A stretch of 64,000 bases of DNA from Flavobacterium johnsoniae (lineage in GTDB: Bacteria > Bacteroidota > Bacteroidia > Flavobacteriales > Flavobacteriaceae), in the NCBI RefSeq assembly GCF_030388325.1, contig NZ_CP103794.1, positions 310,001 through 374,000 of the forward strand. Reading direction: 5' to 3'. The translations under genes were made by a program, and so were the position numbers. Within the stretch, counting starts at the first letter, position 1. Each line of letters begins with the position of its first letter. This document shows, piece after piece, positions 1-9,372 of the stretch. The notes beneath the pieces were generated by a model. That model worked only from the letters and a program-made list of their open reading frames with translations, made no database searches and was not told where the DNA came from.

Positions 1-623
1 TTTGTTTCTCCTTTACTCGTAAGCCCATTAATATCATAAAGTGCAAAAGGAACATTGAAATGAATAAATTCTATCTTATTCTTAAACAAAGAAAAATGCA
101 TTTTCCAATCTGAAATAAATTTTAAGCTCTCATCAAAAAAATTATTATGAAAGACTGAAGAATGATAAATTATAGCTTGTTGGCATAATGTGTTTGTAAA
201 TGCAAACTTCTCATCTATCCTTTTTGGATATTCTACCAAATGCTTTGTTGTTTCATTATTTTCCAAATATATTGGTGCGTAATAAACAGCCGTTTTTTGC
301 AAATTTAAAACTACTTTTTCAAGTATATCTTTATCTTCTAATAAAGAGTCTCCACTATTCAAAAATAAAACAAAGTCTCCTGTAGCTTTAGAGATGCCTT
401 TATTCATCGCATTATAAATGCCTTTATCTTTTTCACTTACCCAATATGAAATATGTTTTTCATGATCAATGATGATTTGTTTGCTTTCATCTGTACTTGC
501 TCCATCTATTACAATAAATTCAAATTCTTTATACAACTGACAAACAACACTCTGAATTGTTTTTTTTAACCCTTCAGCGTTATTGCGGTTGATAGTTATA
601 ATAGATAAAGAATATTTGTTCAT
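1..623 (-). CDS. Family 2 glycosyltransferase, C-terminus cut by window edge
   Basis: The frame opens with ATG at 623 and stays open to base 1, giving about 207 residues with no stop, so only the N-terminal part is present. The product starts MNKYSLSIITINRNNAEGLK. It carries the GT-A features of family 2: an IDGASTDES acceptor loop and the block SEKDKGIYNAMNKGI, typical of WcaA/WcaE-like transferases, followed by LFLNSGDS in the place of the DxD metal site. It should transfer one sugar from a nucleotide donor on the cytoplasmic side of the membrane. It is the last visible gene of the long transferase array downstream of the Wzm/Wzt exporter, 48 bases after the next gene. Donor and acceptor cannot be read from the sequence. 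Confidence 0.85.
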   Translation of the reverse strand, partial: MNKYSLSIITINRNNAEGLKKTIQSVVCQLYKEFEFIVIDGASTDESKQIIIDHEKHISYWVSEKDKGIYNAMNKGISKATGDFVLFLNSGDSLLEDKDILEKVVLNLQKTAVYYAPIYLENNETTKHLVEYPKRIDEKFAFTNTLCQQAIIYHSSVFHNNFFDESLKFISDWKMHFSLFKNKIEFIHFNVPFALYDINGLTSKGET

Positions 624-671
624 AATGCTTTTAAGTATGTTTATAAAGAATAGTCTTTGGTTTTAGTCCAA

Positions 672-1694
672 TTATTTTAAATAATTTTCGGCTTCATCTT
701 TTGAAAGTCCCTTATAGCGAATGAAATATTTCATAACTTTTTTATTCAATATAATTTTACCAAAGAATTTACTTTTGACAAAATAAGTCCATTTAGAACC
801 TAATTTTATAGGTTTAAGGACAAAATCACTTTCTATTTGATTTAGTTCTAATTTAGAAACCTCCTCTTTCATCCAATCCTCCATGACATTACCCATGTGG
901 TAAGCGTAATTATCTGAAGTAGACAAGCGCCATAGATCATTTTGAACTACAGGAATATCTAAAATTTTACTTTCACTGTCTCCGCCTAATTTATAATTTG
1001 AATATTTAATTTTTAAATCATTAAAAATTATTCCTCTATAAGTTCCCGCAAAATGTCCAGCTCCTACAACAGCTTTTTCATTCTTATTAGAAATCGTAAA
1101 ATATTTTTCTAAATGAGCTTTATTATAAAAATCGGGGCTTCCTATACTATTTGCAAAGTTTTTTAATGCTAAAGGATTTTTAACTTTTGAAAAAGAAAGA
1201 TCTTTGGATAAAATTTTATCCCAATAAATATTGGATGTAAAAGTTCTTAAAGAACGTGATGAAGGCGTCGGGCAAACAATACCTGCTTTCTGAAAATTAT
1301 TAAAAACAGAATATGTTGCGTCTTGCCATCCATTTAGAAATAAAACATCTGAATCTGTAATTGTAATTAACGGAAAATTATGACCTACAACACCTTTTAA
1401 AATAGCATTTAACTTACCAATATTTGTGGTGTCTAAAAGTTCATGTATTTTTTCATTTAAATACAATTCTTGCAAATAGTTTTTTACTTCCGCACAGCTT
1501 CCATTATTAACAATAGTTATAAAAGTCTTTTTATGAACTGTTAGAAATAACGATTCTAAACATAATTTCAGAATAGCTAAACTGTTTTTAAAATAGCTTT
1601 CTTGATTGGGAATATAAACAGGAATTATAATTTGATGAAAATAAACCAAATTATCATTTTGCTGATCTTTATTCGGATTAAAGCCTATTCGCAT
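672..1694 (-). CDS. GT-A fold glycosyltransferase (family 2-like)
   Basis: A 340-residue protein with a GT-A type N-terminal half: a strand around residues 21-28, VNNGS near 62-66, and a clear DxD site ITDSDVLFL around 112-120, which would bind the metal and the nucleotide-sugar phosphate. No signal peptide or membrane segment is visible, so it should act at the cytoplasmic face. Its start overlaps the stop of the upstream GT4 gene by 10 bases, which suggests translational coupling. The family is clear only at fold level. Specific donor and linkage are unknown. Confidence 0.75.
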   Translation of the reverse strand: MRIGFNPNKDQQNDNLVYFHQIIIPVYIPNQESYFKNSLAILKLCLESLFLTVHKKTFITIVNNGSCAEVKNYLQELYLNEKIHELLDTTNIGKLNAILKGVVGHNFPLITITDSDVLFLNGWQDATYSVFNNFQKAGIVCPTPSSRSLRTFTSNIYWDKILSKDLSFSKVKNPLALKNFANSIGSPDFYNKAHLEKYFTISNKNEKAVVGAGHFAGTYRGIIFNDLKIKYSNYKLGGDSESKILDIPVVQNDLWRLSTSDNYAYHMGNVMEDWMKEEVSKLELNQIESDFVLKPIKLGSKWTYFVKSKFFGKIILNKKVMKYFIRYKGLSKDEAENYLK

Positions 1695-2827
1695 TGCAAA
1701 ATTGTTTTATACATCTCCAATACCTTTAATTTATTACTTAAATAGCCTAGTTTTTCTGCTGCTATTTTTTCATTTGTAATCGCTGCGGCTTCTATGAGCT
1801 TTAAATTTGAAAGCCCGTTTAAGATAATTTCTTTAATTTCTGATACTGATTCAGGGTTATGAATTAAAAATCCATTTTCACCATCTCTGATTATTTCTTC
1901 GGTAACCCCACCAGGATTAGACTGAATAGGAAATGTCCCCATTACAAGAGCTTCCAAAAGTGTATTTGGCATTCCATCTGAAATACTGTTTCCAATGTAA
2001 ATGAAAGATTTTCCCATCAGGCGAATTAATTCACTATGAGAGAGATCATGTCTTCCAAAAAAAGTAAAATCTAAATTATTACTTTCTATATAATCAATTA
2101 TTTTATCGTGTGATCCAAAAACAATTACTTTATAATTTTTAATTTCTTCTGATATAGAGTGAAGTGCTTTTACAACATTTAAACCTCGACCAAAACTATG
2201 CTCATATCCTTTGACTAAAATAATTTTTCTCTCAGAAATGGGCAACTTAAAAGAAGCCAATTCTTCTAATTTGTATCCTGTTCCTCCAGGAATTACACCT
2301 AAAAACTTTCCTGAGAAATTTAGTTTTTTAGCCAAATCGAAATCCCTTTTACAATCTGTATGCAAAAAATCTACTCTCTTTAGCACATTCTTAATTTTTG
2401 ATTTGTGTTCTTTAAAATTACTAAAATAAAACAGATCGTTACCCCAGCAAGAATAAAGCCATTTCACTTTTGGAAATTTTTGCATTGTTTTCAAAATCGG
2501 ATAGGAACAATTCTGCATTTCAAAACTATGAACTATGTTTGGCTGTATCTCTAAAATTATTTTTTCTAGAACTTCATTTGCAGTCACCTCAAGATAGGGA
2601 CGAATTTTTTCATATAAATCAGGATATTTTTTACTTAAAAAATATTCTCCTTTTATATAAGGCAATTTTCTTTTTTCCCATCCATAAAACTGATGTAGAG
2701 AATTGAAAGTTTCCAGTTTTCCTTTTCCCAAAACATCAAACCAATACAATTCATAATTTGTATCTTTTAAATTTTCTATCCATCGAATGGCATGAATAGA
2801 GGGCATGGAGACAAAAAGAATTTTCAT
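1685..2827 (-). CDS. Family 4 glycosyltransferase
   Basis: A 380-residue GT-B enzyme. The C-terminal donor domain has the block SDGMPNTLLEALVMGTFPIQ near residues 283-302, matching the nucleotide-sugar-binding E/D-x7-E motif of GT4 (D284 and E292), followed by NPGGVTEEI and DGENGFL. The start ATG overlaps the TAA stop of the upstream gene by one base, so the two are coupled. It is part of the array that follows the ABC exporter and probably adds one sugar to a lipid-linked glycan. The donor is not predictable from the motif alone. Confidence 0.85.
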   Translation of the reverse strand: MKILFVSMPSIHAIRWIENLKDTNYELYWFDVLGKGKLETFNSLHQFYGWEKRKLPYIKGEYFLSKKYPDLYEKIRPYLEVTANEVLEKIILEIQPNIVHSFEMQNCSYPILKTMQKFPKVKWLYSCWGNDLFYFSNFKEHKSKIKNVLKRVDFLHTDCKRDFDLAKKLNFSGKFLGVIPGGTGYKLEELASFKLPISERKIILVKGYEHSFGRGLNVVKALHSISEEIKNYKVIVFGSHDKIIDYIESNNLDFTFFGRHDLSHSELIRLMGKSFIYIGNSISDGMPNTLLEALVMGTFPIQSNPGGVTEEIIRDGENGFLIHNPESVSEIKEIILNGLSNLKLIEAAAITNEKIAAEKLGYLSNKLKVLEMYKTILQCE

Positions 2828-3672
2828 TATAAAATTATTCTATTAAAAAATCCTAAATGAAATTTTATACAAAGATCCGCTATTCTATTTTTCTTATACA
2901 ACAAAGATGGACTGCCCCATTTATTATGAAACTTTATATAATCGTCCAAAACTTTTTTGTCTTCTAAAAGATATCTATTAGCTTCCGTAAGTACATAATT
3001 TGGTAGTTTATTTAAATCTAAATCAACGCTTTCTCTAAGTTTTTTAAATCCAACATTTAGTCCCTCTCGATTTTTTTTTGATTTTTCTCTTTCAAGGTGT
3101 TCTACTTTAGAAGAATTAATCAAAGCATGCTTAATATTATATTTTTTTAAAGTCATCGCATAGTCATTATCTGCATAGCCAAGATTAAATGTCTCGTCAA
3201 GATAACCAATTCTTTCTATAACTTTTTTAGTTGTAACTAAACACCATCCTAAAACATGTGTTCTTACCTTATATCCCAGCTCAAATTGGTTTACAAAATC
3301 GAAGTCGTTTATTTTACCGCTTGGCGAAAATGATTCGATATGAGAATTATTTTTATGTACTTCTAAAATTTTACTAAACCAATTTTCATAAAAAATTAAA
3401 TCATTATTACATAAAGCAACAAAATCACCTTTTGATTCTTTTACACCAATATTAAGAAACTTATGAAAATTAAAGTCTGATTCCGGAACAATAACTTTTA
3501 CATATTCTGGATATACAAATCCTGAATTAAAATAATCTTTATTTGATTCTACTAAAATCACCTCAATTTGAAGAGAGTTTTCAGATGCAATTAGAGAATT
3601 AATACAATTAGAAGTCATTTCAAACAATCCTTCTGTAGTGGTATATGATAATATTATGACTGATAATTTCAT
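2827..3672 (-). CDS. Family 2 glycosyltransferase (rhamnosyltransferase-like)
   Basis: A 281-residue GT-A protein. The N-terminal strand LSVIILSY and the block FVALCNNDLIFYENW (NND at 89-91 in place of DxD) resemble the rhamnosyltransferase-like branch of GT2, where the metal site often reads N-x-D. The later block GYLDETFNLGYADNDYAMTL is the usual acceptor-side helix region. No membrane helix is evident. Compared with the other GT2 genes in this array it lacks the classic DDGS loop and has VESNKD instead. Rhamnose as donor is only a guess, supported by the rfbABCD genes in the same locus. Confidence 0.8.
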   Translation of the reverse strand: MKLSVIILSYTTTEGLFEMTSNCINSLIASENSLQIEVILVESNKDYFNSGFVYPEYVKVIVPESDFNFHKFLNIGVKESKGDFVALCNNDLIFYENWFSKILEVHKNNSHIESFSPSGKINDFDFVNQFELGYKVRTHVLGWCLVTTKKVIERIGYLDETFNLGYADNDYAMTLKKYNIKHALINSSKVEHLEREKSKKNREGLNVGFKKLRESVDLDLNKLPNYVLTEANRYLLEDKKVLDDYIKFHNKWGSPSLLYKKNRIADLCIKFHLGFFNRIIL

Positions 3673-3726
3673 GCTAACAATTATAGCTAAAAAAGATATC
3701 TTTTTTAGAGCTAATTTTTTTACAAT

Positions 3727-4587
3727 TTATTTTTTTGTTCTTCTAATAAATGCTTTTATTAATTGAAAAAAACCAATACCAGTTAAAACTTGTTTATTTT
3801 TTTCTGCATATGATTGTATAAAATCTTCTATTGAGGAAGATGGCAGATAATGTAATTTATCCCACATCTCAGGTCTCTGCGGATGTATATTTGAAAAACT
3901 CTCATAATTGTCGGCATTCAAATTTTTCCAAAATTCAAAATACTTTTTTGTATCAAAATCATCGCGATGTCCCCAATTGGATAACTTTAAAAAAACCTGT
4001 TCTTCTGATCTTGCCCAAGATTGATGAATTACTTTAGCACGCATAAGATGGTTACTAATACTATGATTTGCTCTCGCTCCTTCATAATGTTTGCAGTTTG
4101 TAATAAAAGAAAATTTCTCATTATTTTCTATGTATAAATATCCGCCTGGTAATTTTTTAAATAGAGTTATAAAATAACCTTGAAAAACAATTGGTGTAAG
4201 TTTCGGAAAAACAGTTAAATACCAATGCTGTTTCAAAAACTTTTTAACTTTTACAAAATCATAGAGATATTCATCAACATCTAACTGCATTAGCCAGCCT
4301 TTACCCATCTTTTTTAAAAGCATATTTCTTTCCCTAGTTTCACATTCCATTGGAGATAATCCGGGTATATAAAAGTCGTCAAAGTAAAATTCAATTTTTT
4401 TTTTAACATCAAAAAGTTTTACTTCTTCATAAAAATCACTTTCAATTTCAAAATAATTTCCGCTCCAAGTTTGATGATTCTTATCAATTGCTACATAAAT
4501 TTTATCTACATAATTATAGACCTGCTTAACCGAGGTAAAAAACATTTCGTAATCATACGATACTACATAACCAACTTTTATTCTCAT
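3727..4587 (-). CDS. GT-A fold glycosyltransferase, atypical family 2-like
   Basis: A 286-residue protein beginning MRIKVGYVVSYDYEMFFTSV. The block KGWLMQLDVDEYLYDF (DVDE at 103-106) is a DxD-type metal site, and the cluster of Trp and His in the second half (HQSWARSEE, WGHRDDFD) is like poorly described GT2-related enzymes. It is separated from its neighbours by 54 and 22 bases and shares their orientation. A transferase role is inferred from the motif and the context. I do not recognise a characterised homologue. Confidence 0.65.
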   Translation of the reverse strand: MRIKVGYVVSYDYEMFFTSVKQVYNYVDKIYVAIDKNHQTWSGNYFEIESDFYEEVKLFDVKKKIEFYFDDFYIPGLSPMECETRERNMLLKKMGKGWLMQLDVDEYLYDFVKVKKFLKQHWYLTVFPKLTPIVFQGYFITLFKKLPGGYLYIENNEKFSFITNCKHYEGARANHSISNHLMRAKVIHQSWARSEEQVFLKLSNWGHRDDFDTKKYFEFWKNLNADNYESFSNIHPQRPEMWDKLHYLPSSSIEDFIQSYAEKNKQVLTGIGFFQLIKAFIRRTKK

Positions 4588-4609
4588 TCTATTACTATCA
4601 AATTAGATT

Positions 4610-5548
4610 TTACAAGAGTTTGTAACCTTTTTTAAAAATACTATAAACAGTAAATCCAATTAGTGTTTTTATCATTTCTGAAAATTGAAAGAGCTTTACT
4701 TCTGCAAGTAAAAGTTGTTTAAAATAGTAAAATTTATGCTCATTGTTCTGAACAACTGCATCTCGAAATATAAACTTGCAACGATTTTTTAAATGTATTT
4801 TCAGAACATTAGTATTTGCTGCTTTGTTTTGTTTTACTAATGATATATGTTTTTTAATTGCTTTAAATTCTGACTTTATTTCATTAAAGTTTAATTTACC
4901 GATTTCATGAGACAAAGATTCATTATGTACTCGATATTGAATATGTTCTTCATCTAAATAAATTACTGCAGGATTCTGATATAACATTCGAAGATTAAAA
5001 TCCCAGTCATCCAAATTTGTAATTGTTTCATCAAAAAGATTTGGCTGTAGATTTAAAAAACTCGTTTTCCATGTTGGTGTAAAGGTATAGTAAGTAATCT
5101 TAGCAGTCATGTAATCTCGAATTACATTCTCCGATCTAAAAGCGTGTTTTTTATTCAAGATCTTATTGTTAAAATCAATATACTGTAATGAAGATACAAT
5201 TAAATCAGGTTGTTTTAAGAAATTGTTACTTATACTTTCAAGAGCTTCCGGCAATAAAATATCATCACTATCAAACCACTTTATATAATCTCCTTTGCTT
5301 AACTCAAAACCGTAATTTCTGCAAGAATTAGGACCTTTTAGTCTTTCTTCTGGTCTTTTATAATATTGAAATCTGTTATCTGACGAAAGATATGCAGCTA
5401 ATAGTTGTTCTGTATTATCTGTAGATCCATCATCAACTATTATACATTCCCAATTTTTGTAGGTTTGCTGTGCAATACTATCGAGCGTTTCTATTATTAG
5501 ATTTGCCCTGTTATATGTCGGAATTATAATTGAAATTAATTTAGACAT
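4610..5548 (-). CDS. Family 2 glycosyltransferase
   Basis: A 312-residue canonical GT2 enzyme: ISIIIPTYNRANLI at the N-terminus, VDDGSTDNT around 38-46 for the nucleotide, and KWFDSDDILLP with the DxD at 93-96. The last 60 residues are basic and hydrophobic and may hold it against the inner membrane. It follows the upstream GT2 gene with a 6-base gap, so both are surely on one transcript. Sugar specificity is unknown. Confidence 0.87.
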   Translation of the reverse strand: MSKLISIIIPTYNRANLIIETLDSIAQQTYKNWECIIVDDGSTDNTEQLLAAYLSSDNRFQYYKRPEERLKGPNSCRNYGFELSKGDYIKWFDSDDILLPEALESISNNFLKQPDLIVSSLQYIDFNNKILNKKHAFRSENVIRDYMTAKITYYTFTPTWKTSFLNLQPNLFDETITNLDDWDFNLRMLYQNPAVIYLDEEHIQYRVHNESLSHEIGKLNFNEIKSEFKAIKKHISLVKQNKAANTNVLKIHLKNRCKFIFRDAVVQNNEHKFYYFKQLLLAEVKLFQFSEMIKTLIGFTVYSIFKKGYKLL

Positions 5549-5554
5549 ATTACA

Positions 5555-6631
5555 TCATTTCTTAATTTTTAATTGAATGCTTTTTAAATCTGAACTAATT
5601 TTATAGGTATATTGATAATCTCTATAATAGACTAACAATTGTCTAACAAGTAAATCATGGATTTCTTTTAGAGAATAATATTGGTGCATTTTTACTCTAA
5701 AAATTTTCTTTATTTTATAATTTAATGAAAGTTGATATTGATAATCCTTGAAAATAACATTCACAACATCGGCATGCGTATTAGGCAAAATGATATTAAT
5801 AAAATTTTCTACAAGTAGTTTTTTATTGGTTATTACGGTAGAATCTTGATGAGAATTTAAAAACTGAAATTCTTCTTCAGTCATTAGTTTTCCCCAATTT
5901 TCATTATTAGGCTTTAGTATTTGTTTTTGCTTATTAAACATTAACTTTTGCTTATTCAAACCAAATGCCTCTGAAAAATAGAGTTCTTCTCTTAATTTCT
6001 CTTTATTTATATTAGTAAAAGTTTCATGCCATTGGTGTAAAAGCAAAATAGTATCATTGTAGAATCGCGAAGAATAACCAGCCATTTCAAGTCTAGCATA
6101 AACATCTTCATCTTCAGCACCCCAAAAATGAAAAAACTCATCAAATCCGCCTACAGTTAATAAAGTTTTTAAACTAAAAAGAGACAATCCTTGCCCTTCG
6201 GGTATACTTTTTGAAGAAATTTTGTATTGATTAAATTCTTTAGATTGCTTGCTCTCCTTTTCATCTAAATAGCCTACCTGGAAATATACATTCTCTTGTT
6301 CATCTTTTAATTTGTGCAATGTAGCAACAAAATCAGGATGAAAAATAATATCTATGTCTGCAATAAAAACAAAATCAGTTTCTGCAAATCGAAGGCCAAT
6401 ATTGATTGCCTTTGAACGAGACCAAGGCTGATTATTATGAAATGAATGAATATATTTTACACATTTATATTCTTCTACTATTTTTTTTACAGAACTTGAT
6501 ATATCAAAATCAGATCCGTAATCGACAAAAACAACACAAAAATCTTTACTAGATTGCAAGACTAACGAATCAAGAGATTTCTTGATTCGAGATAGTTCTC
6601 TATTTCTATATGGATATATTATTGTGATCAT
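5555..6631 (-). CDS. Family 2 glycosyltransferase with a galactosyltransferase-like C-terminal block
   Basis: A 358-residue protein with a GT2 N-terminal half (ITIIYPYRNRE, VDYGSD, and IADIDIIF with the DxD at about 92-94). A second block, GGFDEFFHFWGAEDED at 161-176, is the hallmark of the Glyco_transf_7C region found in chondroitin-synthase-like and beta-1,4-galactosyltransferase-like enzymes, where the ED residues take part in acceptor binding and catalysis. Family knowledge therefore points to transfer of Gal, GalNAc or GlcNAc, but this is inference. The C-terminal 100 residues resemble nothing I know. Confidence 0.82.
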   Translation of the reverse strand: MITIIYPYRNRELSRIKKSLDSLVLQSSKDFCVVFVDYGSDFDISSSVKKIVEEYKCVKYIHSFHNNQPWSRSKAINIGLRFAETDFVFIADIDIIFHPDFVATLHKLKDEQENVYFQVGYLDEKESKQSKEFNQYKISSKSIPEGQGLSLFSLKTLLTVGGFDEFFHFWGAEDEDVYARLEMAGYSSRFYNDTILLLHQWHETFTNINKEKLREELYFSEAFGLNKQKLMFNKQKQILKPNNENWGKLMTEEEFQFLNSHQDSTVITNKKLLVENFINIILPNTHADVVNVIFKDYQYQLSLNYKIKKIFRVKMHQYYSLKEIHDLLVRQLLVYYRDYQYTYKISSDLKSIQLKIKK

Positions 6632-6698
6632 TTCAATAAATAAAATTTGAAAAACTTATTTTTTATCTTTTTACAAAAATAATTCTCTTATTCTTTTT

Positions 6699-7730
6699 TT
6701 AATGAACTTTATGGCAAACGAATGATTTAATCAATAGTTTTATTTCATTGATAAAAGTCAATCTAAAACTCCTTTTATATTTTAGATATTGGAAAAAAAT
6801 AGCAGGTGAATATTTTTGTCTAGCAATAAAGTATTTTTTCAATATCCCAATTTCTAATTCTGTTAAATATTTTTTTAACTCATCATTATTAAAAAATAGT
6901 TTAGAATTTCCTGCAACTAATTTTTCTTTTAGAGTAAATATCTTTTGAACTTCATCGTAGCCAAAATCTGTATCACATGAGACAAACTTTTTCAATAACA
7001 AAGTTTCTTCCTTATGAAAAGAAAAATTTAAATAATCTATCATTTTTATACGACATTCTAATGCAGACTCATTTTGTTGTTTTTGTCTCTTTTTCGAAAT
7101 TTGCATTTCATGGACTCTATATTGCAACAAAAAATCTTGTAAATTATATAGTTTTCCAAATGCTAAAAGTCTTACCCACAAATCATAATCTTCTGCTGAC
7201 TCTTTAATTGGATCATAAAGCACTGAAGACTCAATTAATTTTTGTCTTCTCATCATTACCGAAGGATGTGCTATACAATTATCTCTAAGCAGTCTAATCT
7301 TTATGCTCTCATTACATTCAGGAAGAATTATATTTTCATTTTTGCCAATTACTTTATAATTGGTACCACATAAAATAATTTCGGGATTAGCATCTAAAAA
7401 AGCAACTTGTTTTTCAAAACGTTCAGGAAATGATATATCATCACCATCCATTCTGGCAATATATTCACCTCTTGCGATAGATAATCCATAATTTAGACTA
7501 TTTGTAATTCCTGAATTTTTATCCTTTTCAATTAATCTTAATCTAGAATCATTATAGTTTTTTATAATTGAGACCGTAGAATCTGACGATGCATCATCAA
7601 TGATTAATAATTCAAAATCTGAAAAAGTCTGGTTTAAAATACTTTCAAGAGCTTCTTTTATATATAATTCACAATTATATACTGGCATCAAAACTGTTAT
7701 CTTGGGCTTTCTATCTAAAGTCGAATCCAT
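6699..7730 (-). CDS. Family 2 glycosyltransferase
   Basis: A 343-residue GT2 protein with ITVLMPVYNCELYI, the nucleotide loop IDDASSDST near 44-52 and the metal site ARMDGDDISFP with DGDD at 95-98. WcaA-like enzymes with the MDGDD form commonly act on hexose or deoxyhexose acceptors. The start overlaps the stop of the fucosyltransferase-like gene by 16 bases, so translation is probably coupled. There is a basic stretch but no clear membrane helix at the C-terminus. Confidence 0.87.
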   Translation of the reverse strand: MDSTLDRKPKITVLMPVYNCELYIKEALESILNQTFSDFELLIIDDASSDSTVSIIKNYNDSRLRLIEKDKNSGITNSLNYGLSIARGEYIARMDGDDISFPERFEKQVAFLDANPEIILCGTNYKVIGKNENIILPECNESIKIRLLRDNCIAHPSVMMRRQKLIESSVLYDPIKESAEDYDLWVRLLAFGKLYNLQDFLLQYRVHEMQISKKRQKQQNESALECRIKMIDYLNFSFHKEETLLLKKFVSCDTDFGYDEVQKIFTLKEKLVAGNSKLFFNNDELKKYLTELEIGILKKYFIARQKYSPAIFFQYLKYKRSFRLTFINEIKLLIKSFVCHKVH

Positions 7731-8596
7731 TCTTCTGGAATTAAATCAGTAGTTTTTTTCTGCTCATCATTAAACCATTTTTTAGGAGAAATAATAATTT
7801 TGTTTGAATTGTTATTAAGCCAAGCCGCCCACCAACTAAAAGAACTGTTAGCAATAATATTGTGATTGCAAGAACTCATTAAAAACATATCTTTCCAACT
7901 GTCTGATTTTATGTTATGATCAACAAATATTTTAGGATATTTTACCTCTTTGAAATGCATTTTTACCCATTCTAGATCATCAGAAAAAAAGAATAATGTA
8001 ATATTATCGATTTTATGAGAAATCTTCGAAATTGCTTCGCTGTAATAACTTATACTGCAATTACCATGAAAACTTTGAGTTACTAAGTCATTTACATAAT
8101 CTCCTCTTCGAACATGAATTGAAACTGAATTTGTATTCCTAATTTTTACTAGTATTTCTCTATTTAAGGTATCCAATTTTTCTTCAGGAAAAGAAAAAGC
8201 TTTTTTGATGTATGATTCATAACCAGAAAAATATTTATAGCTTTGGAAGTATCCACTTAGATATATTGACGAAGTAAGAGATAATATTTTTTTATCGAAA
8301 CCAAATTCTTTTTCTTGATAAACTTTCTTATTACGTAGTCCTAATTTATTTTTTATTTTTTCAATAAATAACAGCCGATAAAAGGAAAGAATATTTGATT
8401 TAGTAGCAAAAGAATAGTTATTATTAAAAATTAAAAGTTCAAAATCTCTTGGTGTAAAACCTTCTTTTTTCTCCTTTTGATCAAAAAAAGTGTCATCGAT
8501 CAATACTGCTGTATTATTCTTTTTTGCTAGAATAGAAGCAACAGCATACTGAAACATTTGGTTACCAAGACCACCTTCTAACTTTACTATAAGCAT
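7715..8596 (-). CDS. GT11 alpha-1,2-fucosyltransferase-like protein
   Basis: With the start at 8596 the protein is 293 residues and begins MLIVKLEGGLGNQMFQYA, the signature N-terminus of family GT11. The motif HVRRGD at about 161-166 is the GDP-fucose-binding HxRRxD block of alpha-1,2- and alpha-1,6-fucosyltransferases, and SFSWWAAWL near the C-terminus is the third conserved block. An upstream in-frame ATG at 8629 would add 11 residues unlike the family and overlap the previous gene by 43 bases, so I prefer 8596 (10-base overlap). The expected reaction is alpha-1,2 transfer of L-fucose from GDP-fucose. No gmd or fcl gene for GDP-fucose lies in this window. Confidence 0.9.
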   Translation of the reverse strand: MLIVKLEGGLGNQMFQYAVASILAKKNNTAVLIDDTFFDQKEKKEGFTPRDFELLIFNNNYSFATKSNILSFYRLLFIEKIKNKLGLRNKKVYQEKEFGFDKKILSLTSSIYLSGYFQSYKYFSGYESYIKKAFSFPEEKLDTLNREILVKIRNTNSVSIHVRRGDYVNDLVTQSFHGNCSISYYSEAISKISHKIDNITLFFFSDDLEWVKMHFKEVKYPKIFVDHNIKSDSWKDMFLMSSCNHNIIANSSFSWWAAWLNNNSNKIIISPKKWFNDEQKKTTDLIPEEWIRL

Positions 8597-9339
8597 TTTT
8601 TTCTCGCTTTGACATGTAGACCAAAACATAAAAGTTCTGAAGAATTAGTATCATTGTCTGACAACTTTTGCAATATTTTTTTTAACTGCTCTATATTATC
8701 AAGCTCTTTTTTTTCTAATTGTATATTACTGTATTGTTTAGCAACACTCGATAATCTTCCAACTTCTTGAGCGATATATTCAAAATAGTTTCCATTAGCA
8801 GTTATTACAATATCCGTAAAGCCATTTTTAGCCAATTCTTCTTCATAAAAAAACTTATTAAAACCGGTATAAAAATGATAGGGTGCAAAATGTGTTAAAC
8901 TACAAAAAGGAGCTGTTATAATTAAATAGCCATCATCTTTTAATAATCTTGAAAATTCTTTTATAGCCTCTCTTGGATTGATTATATGTTCGAAAACTTC
9001 AGTACACATAATAGCATCAAAGGAATTATCGTTTTCTGGAATTGATGCGATATCCGAAATAATATCCAAATTACCATAATCCCATTTTCCCATTTGTAAT
9101 CCAGAATCTAGCTGTTCGGGTTTGTATTGCGCAAAATCTTGTGAAACATAGTTCAAATGACTGCAGAATTTTTTAAACTGCTGCTCTCCTGCCCCAGCGT
9201 CTAATATTCGTTTGCCCTCAGGAATTTCTTTTAGCGTTTTTTCTAGCCAAGAGATGCGAGTGGCTTCATTCAAAGTTCCTACTTTCGTTTTGTGCTTAGA
9301 TCTTGAAAAAATATTTTTTATGCTCTTTTTTATATTCAT
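8587..9339 (-). CDS. Class I SAM-dependent methyltransferase
   Basis: A 250-residue protein with SAM-binding motif I RILDAGAGE (about 44-52), a motif II/III region DAIMCTEVFEHIINP and LLKDDGYLIITAP, which together define the Methyltransf_11-like class I fold. It is soluble and sits between an FkbM gene and the fucosyltransferase-like gene, so the substrate is most likely a sugar hydroxyl or a growing glycan. Methyl capping of the chain end is a known role for such enzymes in ABC-exported O-antigens, but here it is only inferred from context. Confidence 0.82.
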   Translation of the reverse strand: MNIKKSIKNIFSRSKHKTKVGTLNEATRISWLEKTLKEIPEGKRILDAGAGEQQFKKFCSHLNYVSQDFAQYKPEQLDSGLQMGKWDYGNLDIISDIASIPENDNSFDAIMCTEVFEHIINPREAIKEFSRLLKDDGYLIITAPFCSLTHFAPYHFYTGFNKFFYEEELAKNGFTDIVITANGNYFEYIAQEVGRLSSVAKQYSNIQLEKKELDNIEQLKKILQKLSDNDTNSSELLCFGLHVKARKKCL

Positions 9340-9372
9340 TTTGCTATACCCTTGCTTAATATTGCTCCAATT

